64,000 bases of DNA from Erwinia psidii (GTDB taxonomy: Bacteria > Pseudomonadota > Gammaproteobacteria > Enterobacterales > Enterobacteriaceae). The notes beneath the pieces were generated by a model. That model searched no databases. It saw only the letters and a program-made list of their open reading frames with translations, and was not told the DNA's origin. Where the stretch lies: assembly GCF_003846135.1 (NCBI RefSeq), contig NZ_RHHM01000015.1, forward strand, positions 43,284 to 107,283, in the 5' to 3' direction. The position numbers and the translations under genes are program-made. Numbering within the stretch: the first letter of the stretch is position 1; each line of letters begins with the position of its first letter. Of the stretch, positions 9,562-21,026 are shown piece after piece.

Positions 9562-9596
9562 AAAAAACACCCTGTCAGCTTGCCGCTCACAGGGTG
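9562..9596 (-). terminator. Rho-independent terminator after fbaA
   Basis: Read on the minus strand: CACCCTGT, a 13-base loop, ACAGGGTG, then six T. It lies 57 bases past the fbaA stop and ends the epd-pgk-fbaA transcript. Confidence 0.9.
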
Positions 9597-9652
9597 GATG
9601 GCATCATCTCATTAAGGCCCCGGGGTGGGACTCATGAAGTCGATGAAAAAAA

Positions 9653-10732
9653 TTACAGAACATCTACCGCGTTCAGTTCTTTGAATGCCTGCTCCAGACG
9701 GGTGATCATTGAAGTCTGGGCTGAACGCAGCCATACGCGCGGGTCATAATATTTTTTGTTTGGTTTATCAGCGCCCTCAGGGTTACCCAATTGGGCCTGA
9801 AGGTAGCCTTCATTCTTTTTGTAGTATTGCAGAATACCGTCCCATGTCGCCCACTGGGTATCGGTATCAATGTTCATCTTGATGACGCCGTAGCTGATGG
9901 ACTCTTCAATTTCAGCAGCAGAAGAACCGGAACCACCGTGGAAGACAAAATCCAGCGAGTTATGTGGCAGATTGTGTTTCTTGCTCACGTATTCCTGAGA
10001 ATCACGCAGAATGGTCGGGGTCAGCTTGACGTTGCCAGGCTTGTAAACACCGTGCACGTTACCGAAAGAAGCGGCAATGGTAAAACGTGGGCTGATGGCG
10101 CTCAATTTTTCATAAGCGTAATCAACATCTTCAGGCTGAGTATACAGGGCTGAGGCATCCATGTGGCTGTTATCAACCCCATCTTCCTCACCACCGGTAC
10201 AACCCAGTTCAATTTCCAGCGTCATGTTGATCTTCGCCATCCGCGCCAGATACTTGCCGCTGATCTCTATATTTTCTTCCAGAGATTCTTCTGACAGATC
10301 AATCATGTGGGATGAAAACAGCGGCTTACCAGTTTTCGCAAAGTGGGCTTCACCCGCGTCCAGCAGTCCGTCGATCCAGGGGAGCAATTTCTTGGCACAG
10401 TGGTCAGTATGCAGGATGACCGGTACGCCGTAATGTTCCGCCATTTGATGGACGTGATGAGCACCAGAAATTGCACCGAGGATTGCAGCAGCCTGCGGCT
10501 TGTCAGACTTAATGCCTTTACCGGCGATAAATCCGGCACCACCATTGGAGAACTGGATAATAACCGGTGCTTTGACCTTCGCTGCCGTTTCCAGAACGGC
10601 GTTGATAGAATCAGTTCCCACGCAGTTTACCGCTGGCAGCGCAAATTTATTCTCTTTGGCAACTTTGAAAATTTTCTGCACGTCGTCACCGGTGACAACG
10701 CCTGGTTTTACGAAATCAAAAATTTTAGACAT
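9653..10732 (-). CDS. fbaA: Class II fructose-bisphosphate aldolase
   Basis: FbaA cleaves fructose 1,6-bisphosphate to two triose phosphates in glycolysis and runs in reverse in gluconeogenesis. The 359-residue product has the E. coli class II length. The zinc ligands are seen in the segments HTDHCAKK, ELGCTGGEEDG, NVHGVY and VFHGGSGS; the phosphate site follows in MNIDTDTQWA. It is the last gene of the epd-pgk-fbaA operon, 88 bases after pgk, and is followed by a strong terminator. Confidence 0.98.
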   Translation of the reverse strand: MSKIFDFVKPGVVTGDDVQKIFKVAKENKFALPAVNCVGTDSINAVLETAAKVKAPVIIQFSNGGAGFIAGKGIKSDKPQAAAILGAISGAHHVHQMAEHYGVPVILHTDHCAKKLLPWIDGLLDAGEAHFAKTGKPLFSSHMIDLSEESLEENIEISGKYLARMAKINMTLEIELGCTGGEEDGVDNSHMDASALYTQPEDVDYAYEKLSAISPRFTIAASFGNVHGVYKPGNVKLTPTILRDSQEYVSKKHNLPHNSLDFVFHGGSGSSAAEIEESISYGVIKMNIDTDTQWATWDGILQYYKKNEGYLQAQLGNPEGADKPNKKYYDPRVWLRSAQTSMITRLEQAFKELNAVDVL

Positions 10733-10820
10733 GTGTTTTGTCCTGTTTCGTCGGTCGTAGTAATGGATTTGGTCAGTGAGGCAAATTTTTTATCGCGGGA
10801 GATCAACTCCCGCCGCAAAA

Positions 10821-11981
10821 TTACTGTTTAGCGCGTTCTTCAAGCATTGCAACCGCCGGCAGTTTTTTGCCTTCCACAAACTCAAGGAAAGCACCACCGC
10901 CAGTAGAGATATAAGAAATCTTATCTTCGATACCGAACAGATCGATAGCCGCCAGCGTATCACCGCCACCGGCGATAGAGAATGCGTCGCTGTCCGCGAT
11001 GGCTCTCGCCACAATTTCGGTTCCTTTGCGGAAGTTAGGGAACTCAAATACGCCAACCGGGCCGTTCCACAAAATAGTTTTGGCTTCTTTCAGTAATTTA
11101 GCCATCGCCAGCGCGGTTTCATCACCAAAGTCCATGATCTCTTCATTATCATTTACTTCAGTCACTTTCTTCACAACAGATGGCGCAGTTTCAGAGAATT
11201 CTGTCCCCACACGGGAGTCCGTTGGGACAGGAATGCCGAATTCATCACGCAGTTTCTTCGCTGCCTCAACAAAATCTGGCTCGTACAGTGATTTACCCAC
11301 ATTGTTATCAATAGCCACGAAGGTGTTGGCAATACCACCACCCACAATCACGGTATCCGCAATTTTCACCAACGAATTCAACACATCGAATTTAGTGGAA
11401 ACTTTAGAACCACCGACGACGGCAACCATTGGACGGGCGGGGTTTTTCAGGGCTTTACCCAGCGCTTCCAGCTCATCTGCCAGCAGCGGACCAGCACAGG
11501 CCACGGGCGCGAATTTTCCAACGCCATGCGTGGAAGCCTGGGCGCGGTGCGCGGTACCAAAGGCATCCATTACGTAGATATCGCACAGCGCCGCATATTT
11601 TTTAGCGAGAGTTTCGTCGTCTTTCTTTTCGCCTTTGTTAAAGCGAACGTTTTCCAGAACCACCAGCTCACCGGCTGCAATATCGACGCCTTCGAGGTAG
11701 TCCTTAGCCAACCGCACTGGGGAGGAAATTTTATTTTTCAGATAGTTAACAACAGGAAGCAGGGAGAATTCTTCATTGTATTCGCCCTCGGTTGGACGTC
11801 CCAGGTGCGAGGTTACCATCACTTTTGCACCCTGTTTGAGGGCAGCTTCAATGGTAGGCAGCGAGGCACGAATACGTGCATCTGACGTAACGATCCCATC
11901 TTTTACCGGCACGTTCAAATCGGAGCGAATAAGTACACGTTTCCCGGCAAGATCCAGATCGGTCATCTTAATTACAGACAT
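10821..11981 (-). CDS. pgk: Phosphoglycerate kinase
   Basis: Pgk transfers the acyl phosphate of 1,3-bisphosphoglycerate to ADP. The 386-residue product (387 in E. coli) carries [11 protein letters not shown], the substrate loop [22 protein letters not shown] and the nucleotide-binding GGGDTLAAI and [10 protein letters not shown] near the C-terminus. It is the middle gene of the epd-pgk-fbaA operon; the gap to epd is only 22 bases. Expression should follow the Cra-controlled promoter upstream of epd. Confidence 0.98.
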   Translation of the reverse strand: MSVIKMTDLDLAGKRVLIRSDLNVPVKDGIVTSDARIRASLPTIEAALKQGAKVMVTSHLGRPTEGEYNEEFSLLPVVNYLKNKISSPVRLAKDYLEGVDIAAGELVVLENVRFNKGEKKDDETLAKKYAALCDIYVMDAFGTAHRAQASTHGVGKFAPVACAGPLLADELEALGKALKNPARPMVAVVGGSKVSTKFDVLNSLVKIADTVIVGGGIANTFVAIDNNVGKSLYEPDFVEAAKKLRDEFGIPVPTDSRVGTEFSETAPSVVKKVTEVNDNEEIMDFGDETALAMAKLLKEAKTILWNGPVGVFEFPNFRKGTEIVARAIADSDAFSIAGGGDTLAAIDLFGIEDKISYISTGGGAFLEFVEGKKLPAVAMLEERAKQ

Positions 11982-12003
11982 GGTGAGTCCTCTCGTTGAT
12001 TCT

Positions 12004-13050
12004 CTAAATTTTAAAAGCGCAATCCGCGCCCTGGCTGAAGCCGCTGGCGGCCATCACTAACGTGGTGTCAAGCATCCGGTTAGCAAAGCCCCATTCGTTG
12101 TCGCACCAGACCAGCGTTTTGATCAGGTGCTGACCGCTGACCCGCGTCTGAGTGCCGTCCACAATGGCACTGTGCGGATCGTGGTTAAAATCTATGGAGA
12201 CTAACGGTAATTCCGTATAGTCAACTATACCATTAAATGCCCCCTCTGCGGCATCAAGTAGCAGGGCGTTGACCTCGCAGGCGTTGACCGCAGAACGAAC
12301 GCTCACGCTCAGGTCAATGGCAGTCACGTTTATCGTTGGCACACGCACGGCAATCGCTTCAAAGCAGTCACTGAATTTCGGAAAAATTCGTGAAATACCG
12401 GCAGCAAGGCGGGTATCCACCGGAATGATTGACTGACTGGCCGCGCGGGTGCGCCGGAGATCGGAATGATAGGCATCAATCACCTGCTGATCATGCATCG
12501 CAGAGTGAATGGTGGTCACTGTGCCAGACTCAATGCCGAAGGCATCATCCAGCAGTTTGATCACAGGGATAATGCAGTTCGTGGTACAGGAGGCGTTAGA
12601 GACAATCAGGTCATCCGATTTCAACGCTTTTTCATTGACACCATAAACTACGGTAGCATCAAGGTTGTTGTCACCCGGATGTGAAAACAGGACTTTTTTT
12701 GCCCCGGCGCTAAGATGGGCCTCCCCATCAGCCCGACTGCCATACACGCCGGTGCAGTCCAGTACCACATCCACATTCAGCTCACGCCAGGGCAAATCCT
12801 CAATCCCGGCACGGTGCAGAAGACGAATGCAATCTTCCCCAACCCACAATGAATCGCGCTGCTGACGGACAGGCCAGGCGAAACGGCCATGGCTGGTATC
12901 GTATTTCAGTAAATGTGCCATACCGGCAGCTTCAGCCAGCTCATTGATGGCAACTACGGTGATGTTATCGTGGCGTCCTGATTCATAAAGCGCCCGCAAT
13001 ACATTACGTCCAATGCGACCAAAACCGTTTATGGCAATGCGAACCGTCAT
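12004..13050 (-). CDS. epd: Erythrose-4-phosphate dehydrogenase
   Basis: Epd (GapB) oxidises erythrose 4-phosphate to 4-phosphoerythronate in the vitamin B6 pathway. The 348-residue product is a little longer than the E. coli enzyme (339), with a tail ending GADCAFKI. The NAD-binding start is [17 protein letters not shown] and the catalytic cysteine is in [10 protein letters not shown]. The Epd-type pattern, as opposed to GapA, is supported by its place upstream of pgk and fbaA. First gene of the operon; a Cra site lies 130 bases upstream. Confidence 0.96.
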   Translation of the reverse strand: MTVRIAINGFGRIGRNVLRALYESGRHDNITVVAINELAEAAGMAHLLKYDTSHGRFAWPVRQQRDSLWVGEDCIRLLHRAGIEDLPWRELNVDVVLDCTGVYGSRADGEAHLSAGAKKVLFSHPGDNNLDATVVYGVNEKALKSDDLIVSNASCTTNCIIPVIKLLDDAFGIESGTVTTIHSAMHDQQVIDAYHSDLRRTRAASQSIIPVDTRLAAGISRIFPKFSDCFEAIAVRVPTINVTAIDLSVSVRSAVNACEVNALLLDAAEGAFNGIVDYTELPLVSIDFNHDPHSAIVDGTQTRVSGQHLIKTLVWCDNEWGFANRMLDTTLVMAASGFSQGADCAFKI

Positions 13051-13179
13051 ATCACTCCTGCATCAGAATTCAGTGCAAAACTGGAGCGTTAGCCTGAGCC
13101 AGGTATCTGCGTTTGTACAGAGAATTCTTGCTCTGCTGTTACCAGACTCAACCTTGTTTTTGCCTGTGGCAACGCCTAC

Positions 13180-13191
13180 TGAAACGTTTCA
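13180..13191. promoter_or_regulatory. Cra (FruR) operator upstream of epd
   Basis: A perfect 12-base palindrome TGAAACGTTTCA, which equals the established Cra consensus. It lies 130 bases upstream of the epd start. In E. coli the epd-pgk-fbaA operon is known to be repressed by Cra. Confidence 0.85.
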
Positions 13192-13538
13192 GCTACAATA
13201 ATCATAGTGCGGAATAATTGGAATGAGTAACCTCATCAATAAGCTAAAACTCTGACGAGGATCACATTTAGCAATGGTAGCGCTTAAAATCAGACCTCCC
13301 CTCTTACGCTGAAGAGTAAAGTAAATGACGCCAGATGTAATATTCCGTTGTCTGGTGTTAGCAAAACCAAGTTAATTAGCGTACACCGCAGACACAACAG
13401 TAAGCGTGACTGTTTAACAATCGTTCCAGGGAAGGAACGAAGGGCTTTAAAGTATAAGGTAAAAGCCGCACGGCTCAATACCTGTCTTCAACTCACCTGC
13501 CCATCGTTTTCTCCCCCTGGCTTAAACCGCACCGAAAT

Positions 13539-14276
13539 ATGAACTACAACCTGCTTTGGCTTGTCTGGCTGATTTGGTCTTTAACGCTGGCTACCTTCAG
13601 CCTGGGCTGGGAAACGTCACTGGAACTGGGGCGTCAGTACCCAAAACTGTTGACCGGGCTGATATCAGCCACTGTCGCCGGAGTGACACTCAGGTATTTA
13701 CTATCCAAAAAGGAACCAACTATGTTCAGACGTAAGGAAAGCACCGTTAATCAGCCCACCTCCTCTCTTTCCCTGCAGCCCGAAGGTGTCTCGCCGGAAG
13801 AGAACGAGCTGGCAAAAAACGGCAATATTGAGGACATCATCTCTGCCGTTTCCCGAAACGATGTACCAGATACCACGACGATCCCTGAAACCTGCCTGAT
13901 CGTGGGGGAGATAAGTGCAGTGGGTGATATTCATATCAATGGTGCAGTAAACGGCACTGTTACTTCTGAAAAGACGGTCTTTGTGCAAAAAAATGGTCGG
14001 GTGGATGGTGAAGTTTATGCCAAACGGATTGAGATAAGCGGTGAGCTGAAAGGTGTCTGCAGGAGCCTCGAACTGGCGGTCAATGCCAGCGGCCATCTGA
14101 ACGGTACCGTTGAATGCGACTCGCTGTCGGTCAATCCCAACGGACGCTTCTATGGTCATTCAAAACCCTATGAGCCGCAGCCACAGGAAGCAGAGAAAAA
14201 CGCAGCATCAAGGATACCAGAGCCAGTGATGTCGTTGAGCCACGATTTGCACCTGAGAGAAGAAACCCTGGTATAA
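13539..14276 (+). CDS. Bactofilin family (polymer-forming cytoskeletal) protein with N-terminal membrane segments
   Basis: The bactofilin (DUF583) core occupies residues about 115-205: a right-handed beta-helix pattern with short repeated turns (SAVGDIHINGAVNGTV, VQKNGRVDGEVYAKRIEISG, GHLNGTVECDSLSVN). Bactofilins polymerise without nucleotide and scaffold cell-shape or envelope enzymes. From the ATG at 13539 the protein begins with two hydrophobic segments (residues about 4-24 and 36-55). That start has no clear ribosome site, while an internal ATG at 13722 (MFRRKEST) follows AAAAAGGA at good spacing and would give a soluble 184-residue form. Convergent with tktA across a shared hairpin. The gene is absent here in E. 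coli. Confidence 0.8.
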   Translation: MNYNLLWLVWLIWSLTLATFSLGWETSLELGRQYPKLLTGLISATVAGVTLRYLLSKKEPTMFRRKESTVNQPTSSLSLQPEGVSPEENELAKNGNIEDIISAVSRNDVPDTTTIPETCLIVGEISAVGDIHINGAVNGTVTSEKTVFVQKNGRVDGEVYAKRIEISGELKGVCRSLELAVNASGHLNGTVECDSLSVNPNGRFYGHSKPYEPQPQEAEKNAASRIPEPVMSLSHDLHLREETLV

Positions 14277-14282
14277 CGTAAA

Positions 14283-14310
14283 GCAGGTTCGCCCGCTGGC
14301 GGGCGAACCT
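14283..14310. terminator. Hairpin terminator shared by bactofilin gene and tktA
   Basis: CAGGTTCGCCCG, loop CTGG, CGGGCGAACCTG: a perfect 12-base stem between two converging genes. There is only a short T stretch on the minus side. Confidence 0.75.
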
Positions 14311-14315
14311 GAGAC

Positions 14316-16307
14316 TTACAGCAGTTCTTTCGCTTTGGCGACCACATTTTCCACGGTGAAGCCAAACTCCCTGAACAGCTGGTCAGCTGGCGCGGACTCT
14401 CCAAAGGTGGTCATGCCAACAATCGCACCGTTCAGACCGGTGTATTTGTACCAGTAATCGGCAATACCCGCTTCAATGGCGACGCGCGCACTGACAGCCT
14501 TTGGCAGCACAGATTCACGGTAAGCTTCATCCTGCTTATCAAAAGCATCCGTCGACGGCATGGACACCACCCGGACCTTGCGCCCTTCCGCGGTCAGTCT
14601 GTCATAAGCTGCCACGGCCAGTTCCACTTCAGAACCTGTCGCAATCAGGATCAGCTCCGGCTGTCCTTCACATGCTTTCAGCACGTAAGCACCACGAGCG
14701 ATATTCTCCAGCTGTTGTGGAGTGCGTGGCTGCTGTGCAAGATTCTGGCGGGAGAAGATCAGTGCCGTGGGACCATCATGGCGCTCAATCGCATATTTCC
14801 ATGCCACGGCAGATTCGACCTGATCGCCGGGACGCCATACGCTCATGTTTGGCGTCACGCGCAGACTGGCCAACTGCTCAACCGGCTGGTGCGTTGGGCC
14901 ATCTTCACCCAGACCAATGGAGTCGTGGGTATAGACCATCACCTGACGAATTTTCATCAGCGCCGCCATACGGGCCGCGTTGCGAGCATACTCAACAAAC
15001 ATCAGGAAAGTGGCGGTGTAAGGCAGGAAACCACCATGCAGCGTGATACCGTTGGCGATAGCGGTCATGCCGAATTCACGCACGCCATAGTGGATATAGT
15101 TACCCGCTGCATCCTCGTTGATTGCCCTGGAACCGGACCACATTGTCAGGTTGCTGGGGGCCAGATCGGCGGAGCCACCCAGATATTCTGGTAACAGCTT
15201 ACCAAAGGCTTCCAGCGTATTCTGGGACGCTTTACGACTGGCGATACTGGCAGGATTAGCCTGTAACTGTTCGATAAATTTCTGCGATTCAGCGTGCCAG
15301 TTTTCCGGCAGTTCACCACTCATACGACGTTTGAACTCTGCCGCCAGCGCTGGGAAAGCACGCTGATAAGCAGCAAACTTCTCGTTCCAGGCCGCTTCTT
15401 TCGCCTGACCGGCTTCTTTTGCATCCCACTGAGCATAAATGTCCTGTGGAATTTCAAACGGAGCATGGCTCCAGCCCAGTTGTTTACGGGTCAGGGCGAT
15501 TTCATCGTCACCCAGCGGCGCACCATGTGAGTCATGGGTACCGGCTTTGTTTGGTGAGCCAAAACCAATGACGGTTTTGCACATCAGCAGTGATGGCTTA
15601 TCGCTCATCGCCTGTGCTTGCGCAACGGCTTTTTTGATTGACTCCGCATCATGACCATCCACGCCACGTACAACATGCCAGCCATATGATTCAAAGCGCT
15701 GTGCGGTGTCATCAGTGAACCAGCCTTCAATGTGACCGTCGATCGAGATACCGTTATCGTCGTAGAACGCCACCAGTTTGCCGAGTTTCAGCGTTCCAGC
15801 CAGCGAGCAAACCTCATGGGAAATACCTTCCATCATGCAGCCATCGCCCATAAACACATAGGTGTGGTGATCGACAACGTTATGATCCGGGCGATTGAAC
15901 TGTGCTGCCAGAGTACGTTCTGCGATCGCCATCCCTACGGCATTGGCAATCCCCTGCCCCAGCGGGCCGGTGGTCGTTTCCACACCGGCGGTGTAGCCGT
16001 ATTCCGGGTGACCTGGCGTTTTGGAATGCAACTGGCGGAAATTAGCCAGTTCAGCGATCGGTAAATCGTAACCGCTGAGGTGCAGCAGGCTGTAGATCAG
16101 CATGGAGCCGTGGCCATTGGACAGCACAAAACGATCGCGATCGGCCCACAGCGGGTTAGCCGGGTTATGGTTGAGAAAATCACGCCACAACACTTCAGCA
16201 ATATCTGCCATTCCCATTGGTGCACCCGGATGACCGGATTTCGCTTTTTGTACCGCATCCATACTTAAAGCGCGAATGGCATTCGCAAGCTCTTTACGAG
16301 AAGACAT
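14316..16307 (-). CDS. tktA: Transketolase A
   Basis: Transketolase moves two-carbon units between sugar phosphates in the pentose phosphate pathway, using thiamine diphosphate. The 663-residue product has E. coli length. Visible are [15 protein letters not shown], the ThDP motif [12 protein letters not shown] ending in [10 protein letters not shown], and the pyrimidine-domain [13 protein letters not shown] and [15 protein letters not shown]. Upstream of the start lies a 257-base gap that divides it from divergent loiP. It supplies erythrose 4-phosphate, the substrate of nearby epd. Confidence 0.98.
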   Translation of the reverse strand: MSSRKELANAIRALSMDAVQKAKSGHPGAPMGMADIAEVLWRDFLNHNPANPLWADRDRFVLSNGHGSMLIYSLLHLSGYDLPIAELANFRQLHSKTPGHPEYGYTAGVETTTGPLGQGIANAVGMAIAERTLAAQFNRPDHNVVDHHTYVFMGDGCMMEGISHEVCSLAGTLKLGKLVAFYDDNGISIDGHIEGWFTDDTAQRFESYGWHVVRGVDGHDAESIKKAVAQAQAMSDKPSLLMCKTVIGFGSPNKAGTHDSHGAPLGDDEIALTRKQLGWSHAPFEIPQDIYAQWDAKEAGQAKEAAWNEKFAAYQRAFPALAAEFKRRMSGELPENWHAESQKFIEQLQANPASIASRKASQNTLEAFGKLLPEYLGGSADLAPSNLTMWSGSRAINEDAAGNYIHYGVREFGMTAIANGITLHGGFLPYTATFLMFVEYARNAARMAALMKIRQVMVYTHDSIGLGEDGPTHQPVEQLASLRVTPNMSVWRPGDQVESAVAWKYAIERHDGPTALIFSRQNLAQQPRTPQQLENIARGAYVLKACEGQPELILIATGSEVELAVAAYDRLTAEGRKVRVVSMPSTDAFDKQDEAYRESVLPKAVSARVAIEAGIADYWYKYTGLNGAIVGMTTFGESAPADQLFREFGFTVENVVAKAKELL

Positions 16308-16564
16308 GTTCTACTCCCGGTCGGGTTAAAGCTTCGCCGTCTAACAGTGATTAATCAATGAGTTATAAGGCAAGGTTGAAAAAGTCGACCCTCAATGTAC
16401 ATGAAAAACGGGGGACATGTACATGACGAGGGCAGCAAAAAAACAGAACCCTGATTGCATTTTCAGACACTGGAGCTACTCACTGGCAGGCAACACGTTA
16501 ACATGATGCATGTTTTTATCACTGCCTGCCACGTCGGGTATTTGTTATCTCATGGATGGATAAA

Positions 16565-17314
16565 ATGAAACTGATTAAATCATTAACCGCGATACCCCTG
16601 ATGATGGTGCTTTCAGGCTGCCAGAATATGAACAGCACCGCCCTGATTTACTCCGGCACTCAGGCTTTTCAGGCCGCCTCTCTCAGTGACAAACAGGTAA
16701 AAGCGCTGAGCGCCAAAGCCTGCGAACAGATCGACAGCAAAGCCAGGATCGCGCCAGCTAACAGTATCTACAGCCAGCGACTCAGTAAAATAGCCACAGC
16801 GCTCGGCGACAACATTAACGGCACCCCTGCAAGCTATAAGGTCTACCTGACCGATGATGTCAATGCCTGGGCGATGGCCAACGGCTGTATTCGTGTCTAC
16901 AGCGGTTTAATGGACCTGATGAGCGATAATGAAGTGGAGGGGGTGTTGGGCCATGAGATGGGCCATGTAGCGCTGGGCCATACCCGCCGCGCTATGCAGG
17001 TGGCTTATAGCGCAACGGCACTGCGTTCCGCCGCCGCCTCTCTGGGCGGCGTGACGGCAACCCTGTCGCAGTCACAACTGGGAGAACTGGGCGAAAAGCT
17101 GGTTAATGCTCAGTTCTCCCGGAAGCAGGAGATGCAGGCAGACGACTACTCCTATGATTTGCTGAAAAAGCGTGGTATCAGTCCAGTGGGGCTGGAAACC
17201 AGCTTTGGTAAGCTGGCAAAAATGGAAAATGGCAGCAGCAGCATGTTTGATTCCCATCCGCCTTCACAGTCGCGCGCAGAGCATATCAGAGCGCGGATCA
17301 AAGCTGGTCACTAA
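16565..17314 (+). CDS. loiP: M48-family metalloprotease lipoprotein LoiP
   Basis: LoiP (YggG) is an outer-membrane-associated zinc protease. I take the ATG at 16565 (MKLIKSLTAIPLMMVLSGC) as start because it follows TGGATGGA and gives a classic lipoprotein signal with lipobox LSGC; an ATG three codons upstream is also possible. The zinc motif HEMGH is in GVLGHEMGHVALGH and the third ligand region is QEMQADDYSYDLL. Length 249 against 252 in E. coli. It faces speB tail to tail, with 6 bases between stops. Confidence 0.94.
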   Translation: MKLIKSLTAIPLMMVLSGCQNMNSTALIYSGTQAFQAASLSDKQVKALSAKACEQIDSKARIAPANSIYSQRLSKIATALGDNINGTPASYKVYLTDDVNAWAMANGCIRVYSGLMDLMSDNEVEGVLGHEMGHVALGHTRRAMQVAYSATALRSAAASLGGVTATLSQSQLGELGEKLVNAQFSRKQEMQADDYSYDLLKKRGISPVGLETSFGKLAKMENGSSSMFDSHPPSQSRAEHIRARIKAGH

Positions 17315-17320
17315 CCCCGC

Positions 17321-18256
17321 TCAGCCCTGCTGGCCCGCGTCTTTGTTCACCGCCTGTACGTGTAGCATATCCAGCGCCAGCGTGGCTGCCGCCAGCGAGG
17401 TCAGATCGGAGCTATCGTAACCGGGGGCCACCTCTACCAGGTCCATGCCGACAATATTCAGCCCCTGTAAGCCACGCAGCAGTTTGGTTGCCTTATCGGT
17501 GGTTAATCCACCAATGACCGGCGTACCGGTGCCGGGCGCATGCGCCGGATCGAGACAGTCAATATCAAAAGTCAGATAGACCGGCAAAGCACCTACGGTT
17601 TTTTTCACTTCGGCAATGAGGTCATCAACGCTTCGATCGTTCACCTGAGCTGCATCCAGCACAGTAAAACCAAGCGAGGCATCAAACTCGGTGCGAATCC
17701 CGATCTGTACCGAATGTTCTGGCGAAATCAACCCCTCTTTTGGTGCGGTCCAGAACATGGTGCCATGGTCAAACGTCGGTCCATTAGAATAGGTATCCGT
17801 GTGTGCATCAAAATGGACCAGCGCCATTTTGCCAAAATGCTTCGCATGGGCACGCAACAACGGCAGCGTAACGTAGTGATCGCCACCAAAGGTCAGCATT
17901 CGCTTACCGTTTTCCAGAAGTTTTTCGGCGTGGGCCTGCAATTTGTCACTCAGATCCTGCGAGTCACCAAAGGCATACACCAGATCGCCACAATCGATCA
18001 CTTTCAGCCGCTGTCGCAGATCGAAGTTCCATGGCCAGCGACAGCCTTCCCACGCCAGATGAGTGGAAATCTGGCGGATTGCGCCAGGGCCAAGACGGCT
18101 TCCCGGACGGCCAGACGTGGCGGCGTCGAAAGGAACGCCAGTGATCACCCACTCGGCATCACTGTCGTAAGGCTGGAAGTTAACCGGGAAGCGCATAAAT
18201 CCAAACGCATTAGAAACCAAAGAGTTATCATACTGATTACCCAGGGTATTATTCAT
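17321..18256 (-). CDS. speB: Agmatinase
   Basis: SpeB hydrolyses agmatine to putrescine and urea. The 311-residue product belongs to the ureohydrolase family with binuclear manganese ligands in [19 protein letters not shown] and [18 protein letters not shown]. The active-site loop is followed by [12 protein letters not shown]. It lies downstream of speA (164-base gap), as in E. coli, so both steps of the arginine-to-putrescine route are linked here. The tail VNKDAGQQG differs slightly from E. coli. Confidence 0.97.
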   Translation of the reverse strand: MNNTLGNQYDNSLVSNAFGFMRFPVNFQPYDSDAEWVITGVPFDAATSGRPGSRLGPGAIRQISTHLAWEGCRWPWNFDLRQRLKVIDCGDLVYAFGDSQDLSDKLQAHAEKLLENGKRMLTFGGDHYVTLPLLRAHAKHFGKMALVHFDAHTDTYSNGPTFDHGTMFWTAPKEGLISPEHSVQIGIRTEFDASLGFTVLDAAQVNDRSVDDLIAEVKKTVGALPVYLTFDIDCLDPAHAPGTGTPVIGGLTTDKATKLLRGLQGLNIVGMDLVEVAPGYDSSDLTSLAAATLALDMLHVQAVNKDAGQQG

Positions 18257-18419
18257 AGCAACGCCTCTTTTACTCTCAGCCAGGGGTTACTGGCTGTGCG
18301 GTGAAAAAAATCCCCGCCGCGTCGTTGAACCCGACAGGGAAGGGATTTGAGTCATAACTGATTGCCTGTTTATTTTCAGCACCGCCTGGCGGAGCGTCGG
18401 ACGCTGAAAGCAGAGAAGA

Positions 18420-20396
18420 CTATTCGTCTTCCAGATAGGTGTAGCCATACAGGCCAGATTCAAACTCTGCCATAAACTGTGCACGCAGTTCCTCATCCAG
18501 CTCGCTGCGTTTAATCTGATTGCGGAAGTGGGTGAGCAACTCTTTCGGGTCAAGCTGCACATACTCAAGCATATCAGCGACGGTATCGCCCTCATCGGAA
18601 AGCTGAACCTCGACGCTGCCATCTTCAAAAGCAAACACATCAACCGCTTCGGTATCGCCAAACAGATTATGCATGTTACCCAGAATTTCCTGGTAGGCCC
18701 CCACCATGAAGAAACCCAGCATCGGTGGATTATCCACATCGTACTGTGGCATTGGCATGGTGGTGGCAATACCATCGCCATCTACGTAGTGGTCGATAGT
18801 TCCGTCAGAATCACAGGTAATATCCAGCAATACCGCACGGCGCTCAGGCGATTTATTCAGACCTTCCAGTGGTAAAACCGGAAACAGCTGATCGATCCCC
18901 CACGCATCCGGCATTGACTGAAAAAGCGAGAAGTTGACGTAAATCTTATCCGCCATACGTTCCTGCAATTCATCGATAATCGGCCGGTGTGCGCGGTTGC
19001 TAGGGTCCAGATGTTGCTGAATATAGTGGCAAATGCTCAGATAGAGCTGTTCAGCCCACGCACGTTGGGTGAGATCGTAGGTTCCCTGCGAATAGCCGGT
19101 GTGGATATCAAACAGGTCCATCTGACTGTCATGCAGCCATTCACGCAACGAACGCCGGTTATTGGGTTGGTGCATCTCCTGCCAGGTATCCCACATGCTG
19201 ATAATCGGACGTGGTGAATCAACAGAAGGTGCGACCGGCGTACTGAACTCATTGCGCTCAACCCCAATGATATTGGAAACCAGTACGGTATGATGCGCGG
19301 TCACTGCACGCCCGGATTCGGTGATCACCGTCGGGTGCGGCAAATGATGTTCATCACAGGCATCGCCAATTGCCCAGATAACGTTATTGGCGTATTCGTT
19401 CAGGCCATAGTTGACAGAACAATCTGACTGCGAGCGGGTTCCTTCATAATCCACCCCAAGTCCACCGCCAACGTCAAAGCACTGAATATTGACGCCCAGC
19501 TTCGCCAGCTCCACGTAGAAACGCGCGGATTCACGCACGCCAGTAGCGATATCACGGATGTTGGCCATTTGTGAACCAAGATGGAAATGCAGCAGTTGCA
19601 GACTTTCCAGACGCCCGGCACCACGCATAATATCCACCAGCTGTAGCACCTGCGACGCCGACAGACCAAATTTCGATTTCTCGCCGCCGCTGGACTGCCA
19701 TTTGCCCGAACCCTGTGAAGCCAGGCGCGCACGGATCCCAAGGCGCGGAACCACATTCAGACGCTCGGCCTCTTCGAGCACCAGCTTCACTTCGGTCATT
19801 TTTTCCAGCACCAGATAGACTTTGTGGCCTATCTTCTCGCCGATCAGAGCCAGGCGAATGTATTCGCGATCCTTGTAGCCGTTGCACACGATTACCGTTC
19901 GGGTCATACCGGCATGGGCCAGTACAGCCATCAGCTCTGCTTTTGAACCTGCTTCCAGCCCCAGCGGTTCACCGGAATTAATCAGCGACTCAATGACGCG
20001 CTTATGCTGATTAACCTTGATCGGATAAACCAGGAAATAGTCACCGCGATAACCATAAGATTCACGCGCGCGTCTGAAGGCGGCATTAATTGAACGTAAA
20101 CGATGTTGCAGGATCTGCGGAAAGCAAAATAGCGCTGGCAGCCGCTGTCCCTCAGCTTCGCGCTCTTTGACCAACTTCGCCAGATCGACGCGCGCTTCAG
20201 GAACATCAGGATCGGGGCAGACGGTAATATGCCCCAGTTCATTGATGTCGTAATAGTTATTACCCCACCATGCAATATTGTAGGTACGCAGCATTTTGCT
20301 GGCATCCTCATCGCTGATGGCCACCTCCTGCATGGAGCGGAGTTCCCTTCGTTCGCCTGCTGACGAACTTTTAGTTGTCTTGATATCGTCAGACAT
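18420..20396 (-). CDS. speA: Biosynthetic arginine decarboxylase
   Basis: SpeA decarboxylates arginine to agmatine with pyridoxal phosphate and magnesium. The 658-residue product has the E. coli length and is nearly collinear with it. The PLP lysine is in [12 protein letters not shown], the glycine-rich phosphate site in [14 protein letters not shown], and the substrate-site cysteine region in [10 protein letters not shown]. It ends [10 protein letters not shown] exactly as in E. coli. It precedes speB and is divergent from metK over a 630-base gap. Confidence 0.98.
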   Translation of the reverse strand: MSDDIKTTKSSSAGERRELRSMQEVAISDEDASKMLRTYNIAWWGNNYYDINELGHITVCPDPDVPEARVDLAKLVKEREAEGQRLPALFCFPQILQHRLRSINAAFRRARESYGYRGDYFLVYPIKVNQHKRVIESLINSGEPLGLEAGSKAELMAVLAHAGMTRTVIVCNGYKDREYIRLALIGEKIGHKVYLVLEKMTEVKLVLEEAERLNVVPRLGIRARLASQGSGKWQSSGGEKSKFGLSASQVLQLVDIMRGAGRLESLQLLHFHLGSQMANIRDIATGVRESARFYVELAKLGVNIQCFDVGGGLGVDYEGTRSQSDCSVNYGLNEYANNVIWAIGDACDEHHLPHPTVITESGRAVTAHHTVLVSNIIGVERNEFSTPVAPSVDSPRPIISMWDTWQEMHQPNNRRSLREWLHDSQMDLFDIHTGYSQGTYDLTQRAWAEQLYLSICHYIQQHLDPSNRAHRPIIDELQERMADKIYVNFSLFQSMPDAWGIDQLFPVLPLEGLNKSPERRAVLLDITCDSDGTIDHYVDGDGIATTMPMPQYDVDNPPMLGFFMVGAYQEILGNMHNLFGDTEAVDVFAFEDGSVEVQLSDEGDTVADMLEYVQLDPKELLTHFRNQIKRSELDEELRAQFMAEFESGLYGYTYLEDE

Positions 20397-20865
20397 CGCG
20401 AGCCTCGAATTTCAATGATGTGAAACAGTCAACTACTATTACAGGGAAAAGCCGCAACAACAAGCCACCATGAAGGGTTAATATCAGTATAAAACGCCAG
20501 GATGCGGCACCTCACGGTGTGATAAGTGTAACATTAAACCGTCCACGCTCCTGATACCCACTCAGATAACAGGTAATGAACCGCATGGACCAGGCCGCCA
20601 TTTTTTCGCCAGTATTATTCACACTCCACGTAAGTTAAGAGTGGCAAAAAACCATGCTGACAGCGCTGTTCATTTAATTCAGGTGCAATAAAGGAGGATC
20701 ACCGGACGCAAAGCATCAGCATTTTATATGGCCAGCTGGCTGCGGTTGCCAAATCAAATCGTGCAAAACAGCAATGCCTTCAGCAAAATTTGCCGCTTTG
20801 ATTACTGTCTTGCATGTTTTCAGATAAAAAAACGCTGGCAATCCGCTGAGTGACTACCCTAAAAT
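20397..20865. other. Long speA-metK intergenic region, no gene supported
   Basis: Should hold the speA promoter and part of the metK upstream region. E. coli has small yqg genes here, but I see no counterpart. The stretch 20634-20700 has an A-rich patch and GGAGG without a following open frame of note. Confidence 0.5.
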
Positions 20866-20873
20866 AGCCATCC

Positions 20874-20913
20874 AGATGTTAATCCATCTATACTGGTTAA
20901 CTTCTAAGCGTCT
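20874..20913 (+). promoter_or_regulatory. Tandem MetJ boxes upstream of metK
   Basis: Five abutting 8-base boxes resembling the MetJ consensus AGACGTCT: AGATGTTA, ATCCATCT, ATACTGGT, TAACTTCT and AAGCGTCT. The array starts 153 bases before the metK ATG. MetJ with S-adenosylmethionine represses metK in E. coli, so this would be product feedback. Confidence 0.75.
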
Positions 20914-21026
20914 TACATTTATGTGCTGCTCATGGCTTTGCCTGAGGGGGCGCTGAAAACAACCATCTGTTTCTGTCCAAGCGCTATGCTGTCGATTTCA
21001 ACCCGTTTCAGTAAGGTAAAGAAAAA

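Noticed and set aside
17540..18304. A 254-codon open frame antisense to speB
   Set aside because: Fully within speB, whose metal-ligand motifs are intact; composition is that of a shadow.
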